From: Dolomedes plantarius
Lineage: Eukaryota; Arthropoda; Arachnida; Araneae; Dolomedidae
Direction of reading: 5' to 3'
DNA: 64,000 bases
Assembly (NCBI GenBank): GCA_907164885.2
Contig: OU015500.1
Location: 52,039,533-52,103,532, forward strand
The position numbers and the translations under genes were made by a program. The notes below the pieces were generated by a model that searched no databases, was not told the DNA's origin, and worked only from the letters and a program-made list of their open reading frames with translations. Of this stretch, positions 1 through 12,043 are shown one piece after another. Each line of letters opens with the position of its first letter. Positions within the stretch are counted from its first letter, which is position 1.

Positions 1-2132
1 ATTTCTGTGATGTTTTTGGAAGTTTAATACAGCCAGCGGTAATTTCCTTTTCCATAAATTAGATTCACGAATTTTCATCCTTTCAAATGAAATGTAGTTT
101 TGTGTCTTCTACAGTGTAGTTTGTGACAAAGTGAGTGACATGATTGAATTGAGGTTGCTGCTTAATTTGCATTTTAGGGGAAACAGGTGTGTAATAGGTT
201 TATTTATGGAGAATTTGCGTTTATGACTACAAACCACCGGCTGGGGACAGAGGCATGCTTAGGGTTTTAGCGGCCCTGGGCGAAACACATTTACTGGCAA
301 TCAAATTTCTCTACTTACTGAGTAATGGTTCTTGTAAGACAACCCCGATCCCCCACCCCCTGAAAAAAAAAATCCATCCACTACTGATTGTACTAATCAT
401 ACTTATACCATTATTACTTTTAATACATTATGTTTCGATAGTAAAAAACCTACATTCTAGCTACGAAAAAGAAAATTATACATGAAATTACAATTGGTCC
501 ACTAAAATATAAAATGAATTTGTATAAATAATGACACAATGGAAAAATTATTTAGAAAATGTAAATTGCTAAAAACAAATACTTACATGTATGAATTTGT
601 TGGTTATAAAGCAATTTTTTTTTGCTCTCTGAGCAGCAACATTGTCTATTATAAATGAAAAGTCCAAAGATAATGAGAGTTCATTTTCATTAGAAATAAG
701 TGCCAAGGAGCGCAGGCGTACAATCCGTATTCAAAGCATACATATTGTATTTGTTTTGTAATATTTTCAATTCTTCGAGAAGTGGGAAAAAAATAAATTA
801 TAAAAATAGAGAGAACAAGTAAAAACCATTTTTTGTTTACCTCACTCCTTCAGCCTTCAGACCCCTTTCTTCCCAACAGGTTTTGAGCTCATTTACTTAC
901 TTGTCTTACAGTCCCTGGAGAAATGCCTTGTCTGTTGTTTGCTTTGAATAGGCCAAACATTTGACCCAATGGTATTAGTATTTGTTCGCAAAGATATATT
1001 CACGTTTTTCTCAGTTTGGTTTACCTCTAATGGTTTACCTCTGATGTACAGAATCAGGCACGTCAAATAGGTGTTAGAGAAATCCTTAACAGAACACAGT
1101 GATACACTATGCTGAAAGGAGATGCCATGTTCGACTATCAGTTCTCTTTAACAAATTAAAAACCAATCAATAATAGAAAAATAGGATCGAGAAATAACGG
1201 TATCCTCATAGAAATAAGTGTAATAAAATTTTCCCTGTGTGGTTAATACTTAGGAACTTTTATATTCCTCAGAAAAACTTTAAAAAAAAAATGCGATAAG
1301 GATTTTAGTAGGAGCTTTAACCAATTGCAATTTTACAGTCATCTTTTTTATCATATATATCTGCAAGAGATTTCTCGCTTCATCTTTTAAATATTAAGTT
1401 TTCATTTTTATATAGTAAAAAAAATATTAACCATGGTTTTAGAATGAAATCATCCGAGAGCCGAACTCTTGGTAACAATGCTTTGTAGAAAATATTTTTT
1501 GTTCAATTCACAAAACACTGAAAGAAAAAAATCCAAAAATAAAGAAAGTAAAAGTTAAAACACATAGGACAGGGAAAAAAACAAAAAACAATTCGAACGA
1601 AAAATATTTCTATAAAATTATAAAGATAAAAGACAGAAACTTTCTGTTTTTCCAGAAAATGGATCATGTATATAGTTCCTTTTTTTTCTGGAAATCATGC
1701 GTCCGAACGATAATATATCATACTTCTGACACGTGGGTCAACTGCTTGCTGCCATGTCTCAGATGATTTATCAATAAAAGGACCCGCGTGACAGATTTGA
1801 AACTTAATAGTTTTCTTAACTTCCAAACACTAACAAGTGTTGGAATCAATCTTAAATTGGAAATCCCCGAAGAAATAGAATTCCTTTCTTCGGTGGTTTA
1901 GGAACATTAATCTATTCGTTCGTAAAATACTATGTTATTTCTGAAACGGCCATGTCAACATAACATAATTTCCTAAAACGTCTATTTAAAACTATAATGT
2001 GAAATTTATTCATTTCGAAACTAGAGTATGAAACATGTTAAATTTAATAAAAAGTCTGATTGTGCAGAAAGGTACAAAGTACAGGACTGAAAAAAAAACG
2101 GGGTCACTACAAATGTTATTTATATCCACATA
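1..2132. other. AT-rich non-coding stretch
   Basis: I see no gene here. The sequence is AT-rich, with homopolymer runs and only short unrecognisable open frames. One small perfect hairpin (CCGAAGAAA / TTTCTTCGG) lies near 1,867-1,893. Nothing identifies an exon or a transposon. Confidence 0.6.
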
Positions 2133-2175
2133 CTTTAAAGGTTAAGGAGCTTTAAAGGTTAAGGTACTTTAAAGG
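2133..2175. repeat. 17-bp tandem repeat, about 2.5 units
   Basis: The unit starting CTTTAAAGGTTAAGG is repeated from 2,133, 2,150 and 2,167, a period of 17 bp. It lies just upstream of a SINE. Confidence 0.75.
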
Positions 2176-2209
2176 AAAGCATCTCATTATTTCACAGCAA
2201 ATGACAGAA

Positions 2210-2490
2210 GGTCCCGGAGTAGCCTAGTGGTAGCCCGTAAGGCTTCGAAATGGGGATGCTCAGTTCGGATCGCGACGATCGCCGTTATATACCATCGTGT
2301 ATAGGCCATATAATAGCATATTAAATCCATAGACCGGAAAGAACTTCCATGATATCAGTGGGTGGGTGAAAATGCGAGCCCTCGAAATATCGCCCCTGGT
2401 GGTGCTCGATCAAATTGAGTTAGTACCAAGGGAGCAGTACTAACTCACCTATATGGTGCTCACCTGTATGGTGATAAAAAATGGTCCAAA
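2210..2490 (+). mobile_element. tRNA-headed SINE
   Basis: The 5' end carries RNA polymerase III promoter-like boxes: box A TAGCCTAGTGG (2,220-2,230) and a box B-like GTTCGGATCGC (2,263-2,273). The spacing is that of a tRNA gene, but no cloverleaf can be completed. The body (GTATAGGCCATATAATAGC, then ...AGACCGGAAAG..., then a CCCTGGTGGTGCTCG region) recurs in diverged form at 54.2-54.5 kb (minus strand) and 57.6-57.9 kb (plus strand), so this is a dispersed family and not a tRNA gene. Confidence 0.7.
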
Positions 2491-3890
2491 ATTTTCGCTG
2501 CTCTGGATGAATATTTCAGGGCAAGTGACTCCAAATAAACCGAAAAAAAAGCACAGAAAAAAATGGTTGACTTCAAGTGACTAAAAACACCCTGATCTCT
2601 TAGTCACGAGCAACGCATAAGAACGTTTACGCAATAATCCAAGACCGGCAAATGGCCAATTTATTTTCCATATTACTGGCATATATTTTTTCGGAAGATA
2701 ATTGTAAATAAGTTTCGGTATATGGAAGGAAAATTGTCCATTTTACTATTTACTAATGATTATTAGACATGGTTATTATTGTAACCTTCCTTGCTAAAAT
2801 ATTATTTCTAAAATTTCACTTTCGTTCTTTGCTATGATTTCAACATCCATATGTTTTAAATTGAGTACATATGTTTGTAGACATAAGTCCTTAATTATAT
2901 TTATACATTTTAGCTTATAAATTAAAAATTAAGCCCTAAAGCGTTTCAGCTGTCTAAAAATATTTATGTTTGATATAACTGAAGATAAAAAACAAATCTT
3001 TACAATTAAAATAAAAAAAAATAATTGTAAAGATTTTCTTTTAATCTTTAGGTATTTTTACTTTATTTTTACATTAAAACTTATTTGTATTATGTTACAT
3101 TTTTTATCTGCATTTATTTATTGTAAAATTTATCTTTTTTTTCTTTTTTGCAATTTTATTTTGAATGTATATGATGTTTGCAGAATACGCCAACTACATG
3201 TATCAAATGTGTAAATTAATGAAACACTATATTTTTTCATAGTTTTCATAAAATAAACATATTTACTTATTTTTGTTAATACGTGATTTAACAGGAAATT
3301 TCTTTGTTTTTATTCATTATCTCGTAACCTGATAAAAGATACATACAGACATATTCATCGTTTTTTAGGTAATTGTAAATAACACAATTTTTCTTTCTGC
3401 ATAGAGACTAATCGTTAAGCAAACATACATTTATTTATTCAGATAATTTTTTTTAGACAGAATTAGCGAATTATTTTCTATTTTGCCGTTAATTTAATAC
3501 ACGATTAGAGAGATAAAATATTTTTATTTGTCAATTTGTTTTTTTAAGAGCAATATTCAGACGTTATATCCATTACGTTTGGTTGAATTATTCGTGTACA
3601 TTCAAAATGAATAGCGACTAATTTATACATCCACATAGCACAAAAATCCTGCATTCCCTTTTCCATGCTGCTCCTCTAAATAGCCGTTTTACAAGACAGA
3701 ATAATAATACCCATGGTACATTTAGAAAGATTTCTTCAGCTCAGATAACTTATTTTCAATGAAATTGTGACAATTTCCGCTTACAATGAATGTGGGATAC
3801 AGACATAATGGGTTGCTATAGAAAACTGGGACTGATATGATTTATAGCTCCCAAAATACCAGCCTTAGCTACAGAATGGAGAAATAAGTT
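2491..3890. other. AT-rich non-coding stretch with a repeated segment
   Basis: No gene recognised. The stretch 2,706-2,750 (AATAAGTTTCGGTATATGG...) recurs diverged at 3,891-3,932, immediately before the satellite array. It may be a detached piece of the same repeat family. Confidence 0.5.
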
Positions 3891-4658
3891 TCGGAGTATG
3901 GAAGGAAATTTGTTCTTTTACTATTTCTTTTTGGCTATTTTTAAAACTTTATAACTTACTAATTGGGAGACATAGATTTCATGATTATCATGATCAGATT
4001 TTTATCTTTAACACTGATAAAAAAATAAGTTTTTCTAATTTCTTTTTATTTGTAAAGAGTATTTTCGAATATTTTTATACGTGAAAAATCTAGTTGGTTT
4101 CAAAATTTAGTTTCTATCTCTTAACATTAGCTAGTACGATGCAAATAATTTTAAAAGGAGATAAAGTGAAAATTTATCTATGTCTGTAATATTAAAGAAA
4201 TGATGTTTTGAGGATTATTATAATTTTTGAAAATTCAAGGTTACCCAATATTAAAATACTCTACATAAATTCATACGATTAATTTATATTTAAGTATATA
4301 TGCATGAATAATGCAAAACATACCTTTCTTGGCTATTTTTAAAACTTCTTAACTTACATATTAGGAGACATAGATTTCTTGATTATTATGATCAATTTTT
4401 ATCTTTATGACTAAAATAAAGCTGTTCTAATCTCTTTTTATTTTCGAAGAGTATTTTCCAATATTTTTATACTCGAAAAACGTAGTTTGTTTCAAAATTT
4501 TGTTTCTGTCTCTTAACATTATCTAGTTCTATGAAAATAATTTGAAAAGGAGATAAACTGAAATCTTATCTATGCCTATAATATTGAAGAGATAATGTTT
4601 TGAGAAGTAATATCATTTTTGAAAATCCAAGGTTGCCCAGTATTAAAATACTCTATAT

Positions 4659-5811
4659 CAGGGGTCGGCAACATTTTTTACTAGGAGGGCATATTTAAAA
4701 AATGTGGGAGTTCAGCGGGTACCGATGGAAAAAGAGCAGGCGTGAGGGGGGGGGGAGTAATAATTCAACATGAAAATATTAATGCGGCATAAAATTTTTA
4801 TATATAAATTCAAATTTTAATTTAAAGAAAATAATCTTAAAATTGAAAATTAATGCAATATTTGACATTGCAAATCTGCAGCAAACTCGTTGTATTGTGG
4901 CACTTAAGTGGAATTCCCTGTTCTCAGGTAGTGGTCCAAACGAGTGTCAGTGAGGCTTGATTTTACGGTGATTTTGTCGGTACTTTGATTTTAAGTATTT
5001 CATATTGGAAAACAAGGATTCACACGTATTTGTCGACGCGCAAAGAGAGTTCAGTTTCAAAGCAAATTTACTCAACAATAGGAAGATATTTCCATTCACT
5101 AAATTCCATTATTTTTCTTCGTTATGATGTAATTTAAATTCAATGTCATTTCTCATATGTATAATTTTCAATTATCATTCCTCCGTATTGGAAGTATCAA
5201 AATATGTTGCGAATTTATTAGACACATCGTCCTATGTATGAGAGAAAGGATTAATAAAAAACGTCAAGAATGCCTCCAATTCGTAGAATTCTTCAAATCT
5301 GGTATTAAATTCTCCCAATATAGAATTAAAATGTTTGCAAAATGCAGTATTTCCTTCATAATAATTTTCCATAACCATTTTTAAATTTGGGAAATGTGAC
5401 AACTTATCTTTCTCCATATGCGATTTCCAGAGCGCCAATTTAGCATTAAATGCATTTATCGTACTTGTCATAGAAGCAATATGATGATTTCTACCCTGTA
5501 GTTTCAAATTTAGTTGCTTCAGTTTCACAGTCAAATCAGTTAGAAAGCCTAGCTCAATTAACCGAGGCTTTTGCTGTAATTCAAAGCAAATTTCATTCCT
5601 GGATAATGGCAATTCTTTCACTTCTGGTAAAAAAAATTAAAAACCTCTCAAGTGCCTTTCCCCTATTGATCTGTGCCAATCAAATATCTAAACTCAAATA
5701 ATCACAAATATCTAAAATCAAAATTCTGAACTTAAATACCTAAAATTTAGTTAATTGGACGACGGGCACTTTAAAATTGTTCCGCGGCAACCACGTTGCT
5801 GACCCCACGTT
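4659..5811 (-). mobile_element. hAT transposon, decayed
   Basis: The left end is CAGGGGTCGGCAACA (4,659) and the right end reads, on the other strand, GGGGTCAGCAACGTGG. Both fit the hAT terminal consensus CAGNGGTCGGCAA, although the outermost right bases are mutated. The flanks suggest an 8-bp duplication: CTCTATAT (4,651-4,658) against CTATATAT (5,813-5,820). The element interrupts unit 2 of the satellite, whose sequence resumes at once on the far side. It is about 1.15 kb, much shorter than an autonomous hAT, so it is internally deleted as well as mutated. Confidence 0.8.
4860..5625 (-). pseudogene. hAT transposase remnant (GTF2IRD2/ZBED-like)
   Basis: The longest open piece (5,232-5,621, 129 codons) matches the C-terminal half of hAT transposases of the type domesticated in GTF2IRD2 and ZBED proteins. 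Recognisable blocks include LGFLTDLTVKLKQLNLKLQG, the 'HHIASMTSTINAFNAKLALW' region and a 'FEEFYELEAFLTFFINPFS' region. After stops and at least one frameshift, minus-strand sequence at about 5,090-4,860 encodes a hAT dimerisation-domain signature (CESLFSNMKYLKSKYR), followed in a shifted frame by a further C-terminal stretch. The N-terminal BED finger and most of the catalytic RNase H fold are absent. It is a dead fragment. The family call rests on remembered protein motifs and is strong for hAT, weaker for the subfamily. Confidence 0.8.
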
Positions 5812-6931
5812 GCTATATATAAATGCATATATTTATTTTATATTTAAGTATATATGTATGAATAATGCAAAACATTCCGTTTTTGGCTATTTTTAAAACT
5901 TCATAACTGACTCATTAGGAGACATAGATTTCTTGATGATTATGATCAGTTCTTATCTTTAAGACCAAAAAATAAACCTCTCTAATTTATTTTTATTTGA
6001 GAAGAGTATTTTCTAATATTTTTATACGTGAAAAACGTAGTGGAATTCAAAATTTTGTTCCTGTCTCTTAACATTAGCTACTACTATGCAAATAATTTTA
6101 AAAGGAGATAAACTGAAATCTTATCTATGTCTATAATATTAAATGGATAATGTTTTGAGATGTAATATCATTTTTAAAAATTCAAGGTTACTCAATATTA
6201 AAATACTCTATATAAAATGCATACAATAATTTATATTTAAGTATATATGCATGAATAATGCAAAAATTATTTTTTTCGGTATTTTTAAAACTTCACAACT
6301 TACTTATTATGAGACATAGATTTCTTGATTATTATGATCATTTTTTATTTTTAAAACTTAAAAATATAAGCTGGTCTAATTTTTTTTAATTTCTGAAGAA
6401 GCATTTTCTATTGTTTTTATAACGAAAAAAATTAGCTTGTTTTATTTATTTTCTTCAATTTTTCTGTATCATAACGTTATTTATTTTATTTGGGGAGTGG
6501 TTTTATTTCGATAATTTGAGTAGAAAATAAATTGAATCTTAATCTATGTTTATGGCAACCCAACTCACAGACAGCTATGATTTCGCCCCTGCGCATCTTG
6601 TTCACGCAGACAAATGAGCTTCGCAGGACTCGCAAAAACTGGCACTTAGCCTCTCTCCTGCGCTAATACCATTCGCACATGCACATTCAATCCCGTACCT
6701 GGAAAACCGTGAAATTTCTTATCTAGAATATATTTTATTGTTAAGTTTCATAAAAATGTCTTTGATCATTTCACGTTGCTGCTTACACCTTCTTATATTG
6801 TAATATACCGATCTTCAAATGCCATATGTTTATAAAAAAACATAAATTGTTTTGGGAAGTAATATAAATTTTAAGAATTCAAGGTCACCCAGTGTTAAAG
6901 AGATTTCAATATTTGTACTTTACTTTATATT

Positions 6932-6936
<5 letters not shown>

Positions 6937-6974
<38 letters not shown>
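6937..6974. repeat. (TA)n microsatellite in satellite unit 4
   Basis: About 36 bp of pure AT dinucleotide sits at the position where the other units read TTTAAGTATATATGCATGAATAATGC, so the tract grew out of a short TATATA already present in the unit. Confidence 0.9.
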
Positions 6975-6977
<3 letters not shown>

Positions 6978-9369
6978 TAATTTACGTGAAACATTCCCTC
7001 TTACATGTATATTTTAAAATTGTATATACGAGTATACAGACATTTTTTTTGTTTTTAAAAATTTAAGTTACTTGTTTTATTATGATTACCCAGTATGAAA
7101 TGTATTTATATATTTATTTAAAAATCGGAACACGTACTTAAATTTGCACTCTTAATTAATATACGTAGTTTAAATGTTTTCTGAATAAACTGGAAGTTAT
7201 AACCCACCTTATGCAAAATAATATGCTGTAACAACCTTTTATAGTGCTGAGTTAACGTACACAAGTAATAGTCATAATATATTATTAATTTAATTAGTAT
7301 TAAACTTTAAAAAATAACTTTTAATCTAAGGACTCATTGAAAAATAAAGCAATGAACTACTGCACGTAAAGTTTGAAGGGATAGTGCTACACTTTGAAAG
7401 ACTTATTTATCTTGTCAGCCACTGGAAGTTCTTAGAAATTACTCTATGTGTATACGAGGTGTAATTGTAGATATATTGGATAGTACCCGTGTTTTGAGGT
7501 GGAAAACAAACATGGTCACATGAATTAGAAGTGGCTTGCTGAACAGTGTCTTTGAACCATCTTATTCACTACCACAAATTTCATTTCTATCGAGCTGACA
7601 TTTCTTGATCACAGGTTATTTGAGAGCTCTATGTGTTTTCCTTTGTGCATCGGAGAAACGTTCGGTTTATCGACTTTTTAATATGAAATTTGTAACGAAA
7701 CTGAACAAAACGCTTACTGAAATTTGAGAATGTTTGTGTCTTACGAAATATTTACCTGGACGCCCAGAGAAAGTAAAATAACATGAATGCACTGGATGTT
7801 TTTTTGGTCTATAAAGGAGCTTCAAAATGGGTTAAAACTGAGCAAACAAGTTCTTACTAATCACCAACTCATCATCAAATGATCACAGAAATTTTATAGC
7901 ATAAATACAAACACACAAAAACGACCATTAGTGTTTTTAAAAAACATTAGTTCAAAAGTCAGGATATTGCACGATGGGCAAAATGCTTTTTCAATCGATG
8001 TATTTTCCCCAAAACGTCTTCCAATTTTCGAACATACTAAATAGACATGTGTTTCATGAGATATTGTTCTTTCATTAGTAGGAAATCTGAAATTATGAGA
8101 ATCTATTATCATCAATTACTGAAATAAGAATTAAATAACTCAATTATTTGGACAAATGATTTAGGCAATAGGGTATATGAAAACAAATTTGTATATAATT
8201 ATGTTCAAAGGAAAACAATTAGATATAAATAATTAAATGCAAATAAAGCAGCCTCAGTCTTTCTACTTAAATAGTGCATGAACTTGTAAAGAAAAAAATA
8301 TAATGCGTAGGTTTATGAAAATTACTATTTTTGTACATTTTAATTGCTTATTTCAAACCCTCAAATACTTTTTTCAGCATCCATCCTAACTTTGGAAACT
8401 GAATTTCAATAAGTTTCCTTTCCTAAGCGCGAAATAGCAGCTATATATTTCGCTGTAAGTGACGAAAGATGTAGATACAAAATACATGCAAATGATAATC
8501 TGAAACAGGAAATTTATTCAAAAGAAATTATTTCAACTTATCTTACGCTTGAAAAATTGCGGTACGATTCCAGTCCAAGGAACTGAAAAATGCTACTGCT
8601 GGCTGCGTGAAGTAATTTTAAAACCTTAATCTTGCACGAAATCTTGAAAGTATAAATGAATGTTCACAGCTCATTTACTAGATAAGCCATTTCCTCTGGT
8701 GCATGATTTCAAGGACGCTCCCCCAAACGAGTGTATGGAAGTAGGAACAGTTTTATCATATCTGATAAATAACCCTAACGATAGAATTTTTTTTTTACAG
8801 AGCGGGAAGCTCACATTAGGAAATCTCCAGTAAAAATGGAAGTTCCAGAAATATTTTTCTGTGATATCACGATTCTCGTCGTTTTAATTTTTTAAAGGAA
8901 GATTACGGTTCGGAAAAAAAATATACTAAATTATGAAATGTAGCCAGTTCTTTTTACCATTTTTCTTCTATATGAAGTTTTATGATGGTCTGCGACACGA
9001 AAGCAGAGTTATCATTTTAAATTTCGGTGCAGTTAATATACATTAAAATTAAGTAATGCTAGGGATTCTTCTTTGCATGCATTAAAACGTCAGTATAAAT
9101 TATGCTGTTAAAATATTATTTGCCTAAATACTTGAGGCAAAATATAATTTAATATCACTTTAGTTACATTTGAGTTAATTATTATGAAATATAATGCAGA
9201 CATGGAACTAAAATTTTAAAATAATAATTTTATCCATTATATATATTTATCTTAATATCCAAGTAGACTAAACCAATACATATAATATTAAATAATTACA
9301 ATATAGTATAAAATAAATTACATAACCAATATAGTTTAAAACAAGCAATATATAAAAAAAAAAAATTGA
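6975..9369. other. AT-rich non-coding stretch
   Basis: No gene, RNA or transposon recognised. A 73-codon minus-strand frame at 7,894-8,115 matches nothing I know and is likely chance. Confidence 0.55.
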
Positions 9370-9430
9370 GTCAATTCCTACTTAGGTCAACAAAGAAAAA
9401 TTTGAGTGTGAACTAATAGTAGGAATTGAA
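9370..9430. repeat. short inverted repeat (hairpin)
   Basis: TCAATTCCTACT at about 9,370 pairs perfectly with AGTAGGAATTGA ending near 9,430, with partial pairing extending towards an AT-rich loop. The right arm lies inside the 30-bp direct repeat that flanks the neighbouring insertion. Confidence 0.65.
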
Positions 9431-9829
9431 AAAAAGGATTGCCTGACAGAACCTTGCCTACTGTGCGAGATTAGGAGGGGGGGGAAAGAGAGAGAGTAAA
9501 AAATTTGTCAGGTTGGGGATTCGATCTCGTAACCTACAGGACGGGAGAAGCCCGCGATACCGCAGTGCTACTGTTTACACAGTAACAAGAGGGAAATTAC
9601 TATTCAAGAGCAAGAGACGCTCTAGGTCTAAAACTAAAATTGATTAATTAAATTTAATTAATGAATTAATATTTGAAAAAAACTGTATTAACATCAAGTG
9701 TCATCCACTGCAAGTGTAAAATATGTATTTGAACTTGAGTGGATGAATAAAAAGTACTTTAATTAACGATTGAAAATTTGAACCAGATATATATAGAGAG
9801 AGTGTGAACTAATAGTAGGAATTGAAAAA
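9404..9829. repeat. 30-bp perfect direct repeats flanking a SINE-bearing insert
   Basis: The 30-bp sequence at 9,404-9,433 (GAGTGTGAACTAATAGTAGG and following) is repeated exactly at 9,800-9,829. The 366 bp between contain a tRNA-like SINE. The repeats may be an unusually long target-site duplication or the product of a local duplication. Confidence 0.8.
9435..9640 (-). mobile_element. tRNA-like SINE, minus strand
   Basis: On the minus strand, box A-like GTAGCACTGCGGTATCG (9,554-9,571) is followed by box B-like GAGATCGAATCCCC (about 9,515-9,530). The sequence is locally GC-richer than its surroundings and resembles a tRNA-derived SINE head. The 3' body is not clearly delimited. Confidence 0.55.
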
Positions 9830-11160
9830 GTACTTATACAATTCAGACTATTAATCTAGATTTTGGTTGTGCATCCTCATAGGAAGATTCTAAAAGATAC
9901 ATTTCTCCCACCTTTAATTTGTGACTATGTAGTTTTCACACTACAGGAGAATTTGAAGCCTATTCAAGAAAACAATTATTTCTGTTATTAGTCTAATGAT
10001 CATCGTCTTTGCGTGGGAATCAAAATGTTCTAACTATCTTTCTCGGTGTAGCTAGTTACCTTCGAAGATATAAATTCTCACAGTGACACTGTGCTAGAGA
10101 TCATCTCATTCTCCCCGCAGAAAATTGCTCAAATTCTCACCTTCATAATCAAAGAACACAGCGCCCTGGCCCTAAAATCAGTCTGACTCAGTTGAACATA
10201 AACTTTCATTTCTCTAAAACATGCATTCTTAACATCTGGTCCATGGACCTCTTGGATAATAAATAAATTTCAGCGGGTTCGCCGACTTGGAGGATAATTC
10301 CAGTCTACTCCATTAACTTACTCACATGGAAAATCACACATTTCGGGACTTTATTTGAAACTAAAATACATGCATGATTTTTAATTGAAAATTTCAAAAA
10401 AATCCGGAGTTGACTTTTGAATTTGAATTCAATCAGATCTACAACTGTGCAGTCGTCAGTCCTTCAATAATACGCCATTACAGTTAAAATACATTATTGA
10501 ATCACAAATTTGTTTTAGTAAAATAGCGCTATATTGTGTAATTCATGGTATATTAATTTTTGCATATCCTTAACATTCGAAAATACGAATATAATAAACT
10601 ATAATTAATTTTTTTAAAACTATTTTTTGTTTACTGCATTTCCATAATTTTTTATTTGAAACGATTCGTTTTCGGGTATTTATCGTCAGTATGAGGGATC
10701 CTTAGGTTTCACCACATTATCAAATGGGTCACATCAATGAATAAAGTTAAGAGCCACTAGTCTAAAAATTCTACTTTCTGTAGAAATTGTTGGCTTTGTT
10801 TAAGAGTAATATAAAATTCTCCGGTCATTCTTATTTTATAAGATTAAGGCAAACGATGGGCTAAAGAACAGGTCTCTTTATACGCAGTTCCACTGACGAG
10901 TAATTTATAAACCTACCTAGTGGAGGAATCTGAATTGCCTTGTTCTATGCATAGAAGGGGCTGAGAACGTTATACGAGTATATGATAATTTCTCTGCTTT
11001 CTTTCATTCAGTATTTTCCATTATATGAGTATTATATTTATTTATAATATTTACCATTTATATGACCATTTAACAAAGCTTTTGCGTTTCTATTTGATTG
11101 GATAAAGTTAACCTTTAGCTTACGGGGTCACTTTGTAAAACGGCGGCCATTTAGGGGGTT
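9830..11160. other. AT-rich non-coding stretch
   Basis: No gene recognised. There are scattered short open frames only. Confidence 0.55.
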
Positions 11161-11162
11161 AT

Positions 11163-11242
<80 letters not shown>

Positions 11243-11251
11243 TGAGATCTA

Positions 11252-11349
<98 letters not shown>

Positions 11350-11360
11350 TAGATAGATAC

Positions 11361-11404
<44 letters not shown>

Positions 11405-11470
11405 AAAATGAGATTTATATCTATCTATCTATCTCTCTATCTATCTATCTATATATATATATTATATATA
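11161..11470. repeat. duplicated compound microsatellite (GATA/GA/CTAT/TA)
   Basis: The block order (GATA)n-(GA)n-AAAATGAGATCTATAT-(CTAT)n-(TA)n is followed by a second copy of the same order, with spacer AAAATGAGATTTATAT. (GATA)n and (CTAT)n are complementary, so each half can fold back on itself. The duplication of the whole compound pattern, spacer included, is clear by eye. Confidence 0.9.
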
Positions 11471-12043
11471 TGGGAATTGTGTTATCCCAGGGCTCCAGCT
11501 ATGAGCCATATGTCGCCGTGTACGCTATGCGACGACAGCGCTATTAGGTTTTCGAGAGATGAACGGGGAGAAAAGTATTTGAGGAGAGACTGAGATTGGG
11601 TCCCGACCTGGAAAGAGGTCCTGAAAGCAGCAGACGGCTGCGAAGGGAGAGACAGTCTCGAAGGGGGCATGACGTTGGCTCCTGACAAGCAGTAGACGGC
11701 GGTTTAGTCAATCCTATCTCGGCAGACGGCCGGATACTATAACCAATTTTGATTGTGGAGGCCTGGTGCGGCTTGACGTGTAATTTTATATGCAACGTAT
11801 TTCTAGATATTTAAATAGTTTATAAGTGTCAATATATAGTGTTGTGTTTTAAGCAGTGACTCTGTCTTTAATTGAGTACTATTATACTCTGAGTATAAGA
11901 GAGTCTAGTTCCGCCTTTCAGTAAGCCGAAAGGTTTCTATAAGACTGAGAACAACAACCCCTAGACACCGACCACAGTTTCTAGTAAAAGTGGGGACTCG
12001 CAGGAGATCGAGTTCCTACATTCCTGGGATACATGATATCCCA
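11471..12043 (+). mobile_element. LTR-like block (solo LTR candidate)
   Basis: This is a GC-richer block with sharp boundaries. It begins TGGGAATTGTGTTATCCCAG and ends CTGGGATACATGATATCCCA, giving the TG...CA and inverted TGGGA/TCCCA ends typical of LTRs. It contains AT-rich promoter-like stretches (TTTATAAG, AATATATAG near 11,820-11,840). A TGGGGACTCGC segment near 11,990 resembles a primer-binding site, so the true LTR might instead run from about 11,480 to 11,975 with leader sequence beyond. I see no matching target duplication and no second LTR. The open frames inside are not recognisable proteins. Confidence 0.4.

Larger units (their letters stand above)
3933..6936. repeat. tandem satellite array, about 398-bp unit, four units
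   Basis: The phrase TTGGCTATTTTTAAAACTT, followed by a conserved GGAGACATAGATTTC, starts units at 3,933, 4,331, 5,885 and (diverged) 6,277. Subtracting the hAT insertion in unit 2, the periods are about 398, 402 and 392 bp. Each unit also shares the AAAAGGAGATAAA..., AAATTCAAGGTTACCC and TTTAAGTATATATGCATGAATAATGC segments. Units differ by point changes and short indels, so the array is old. Unit 4 is further split by about 280 bp of less AT-rich sequence near 6,550-6,830 that I cannot identify. Confidence 0.85.

Noticed and set aside
2210..2300. Possible tRNA genes at the SINE heads (also 9.5, 15.5, 17.7, 30.1, 54.4, 57.4, 57.6 and 58.0 kb)
   Set aside because: Box A and box B are present but no acceptor or anticodon stem closes, and the sequences are joined to shared non-tRNA bodies.
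11482..11795. Overlapping minus-strand frames in the LTR-like block
   Set aside because: They are serine/leucine-rich by composition, match no known protein, and lie in a non-coding LTR candidate.
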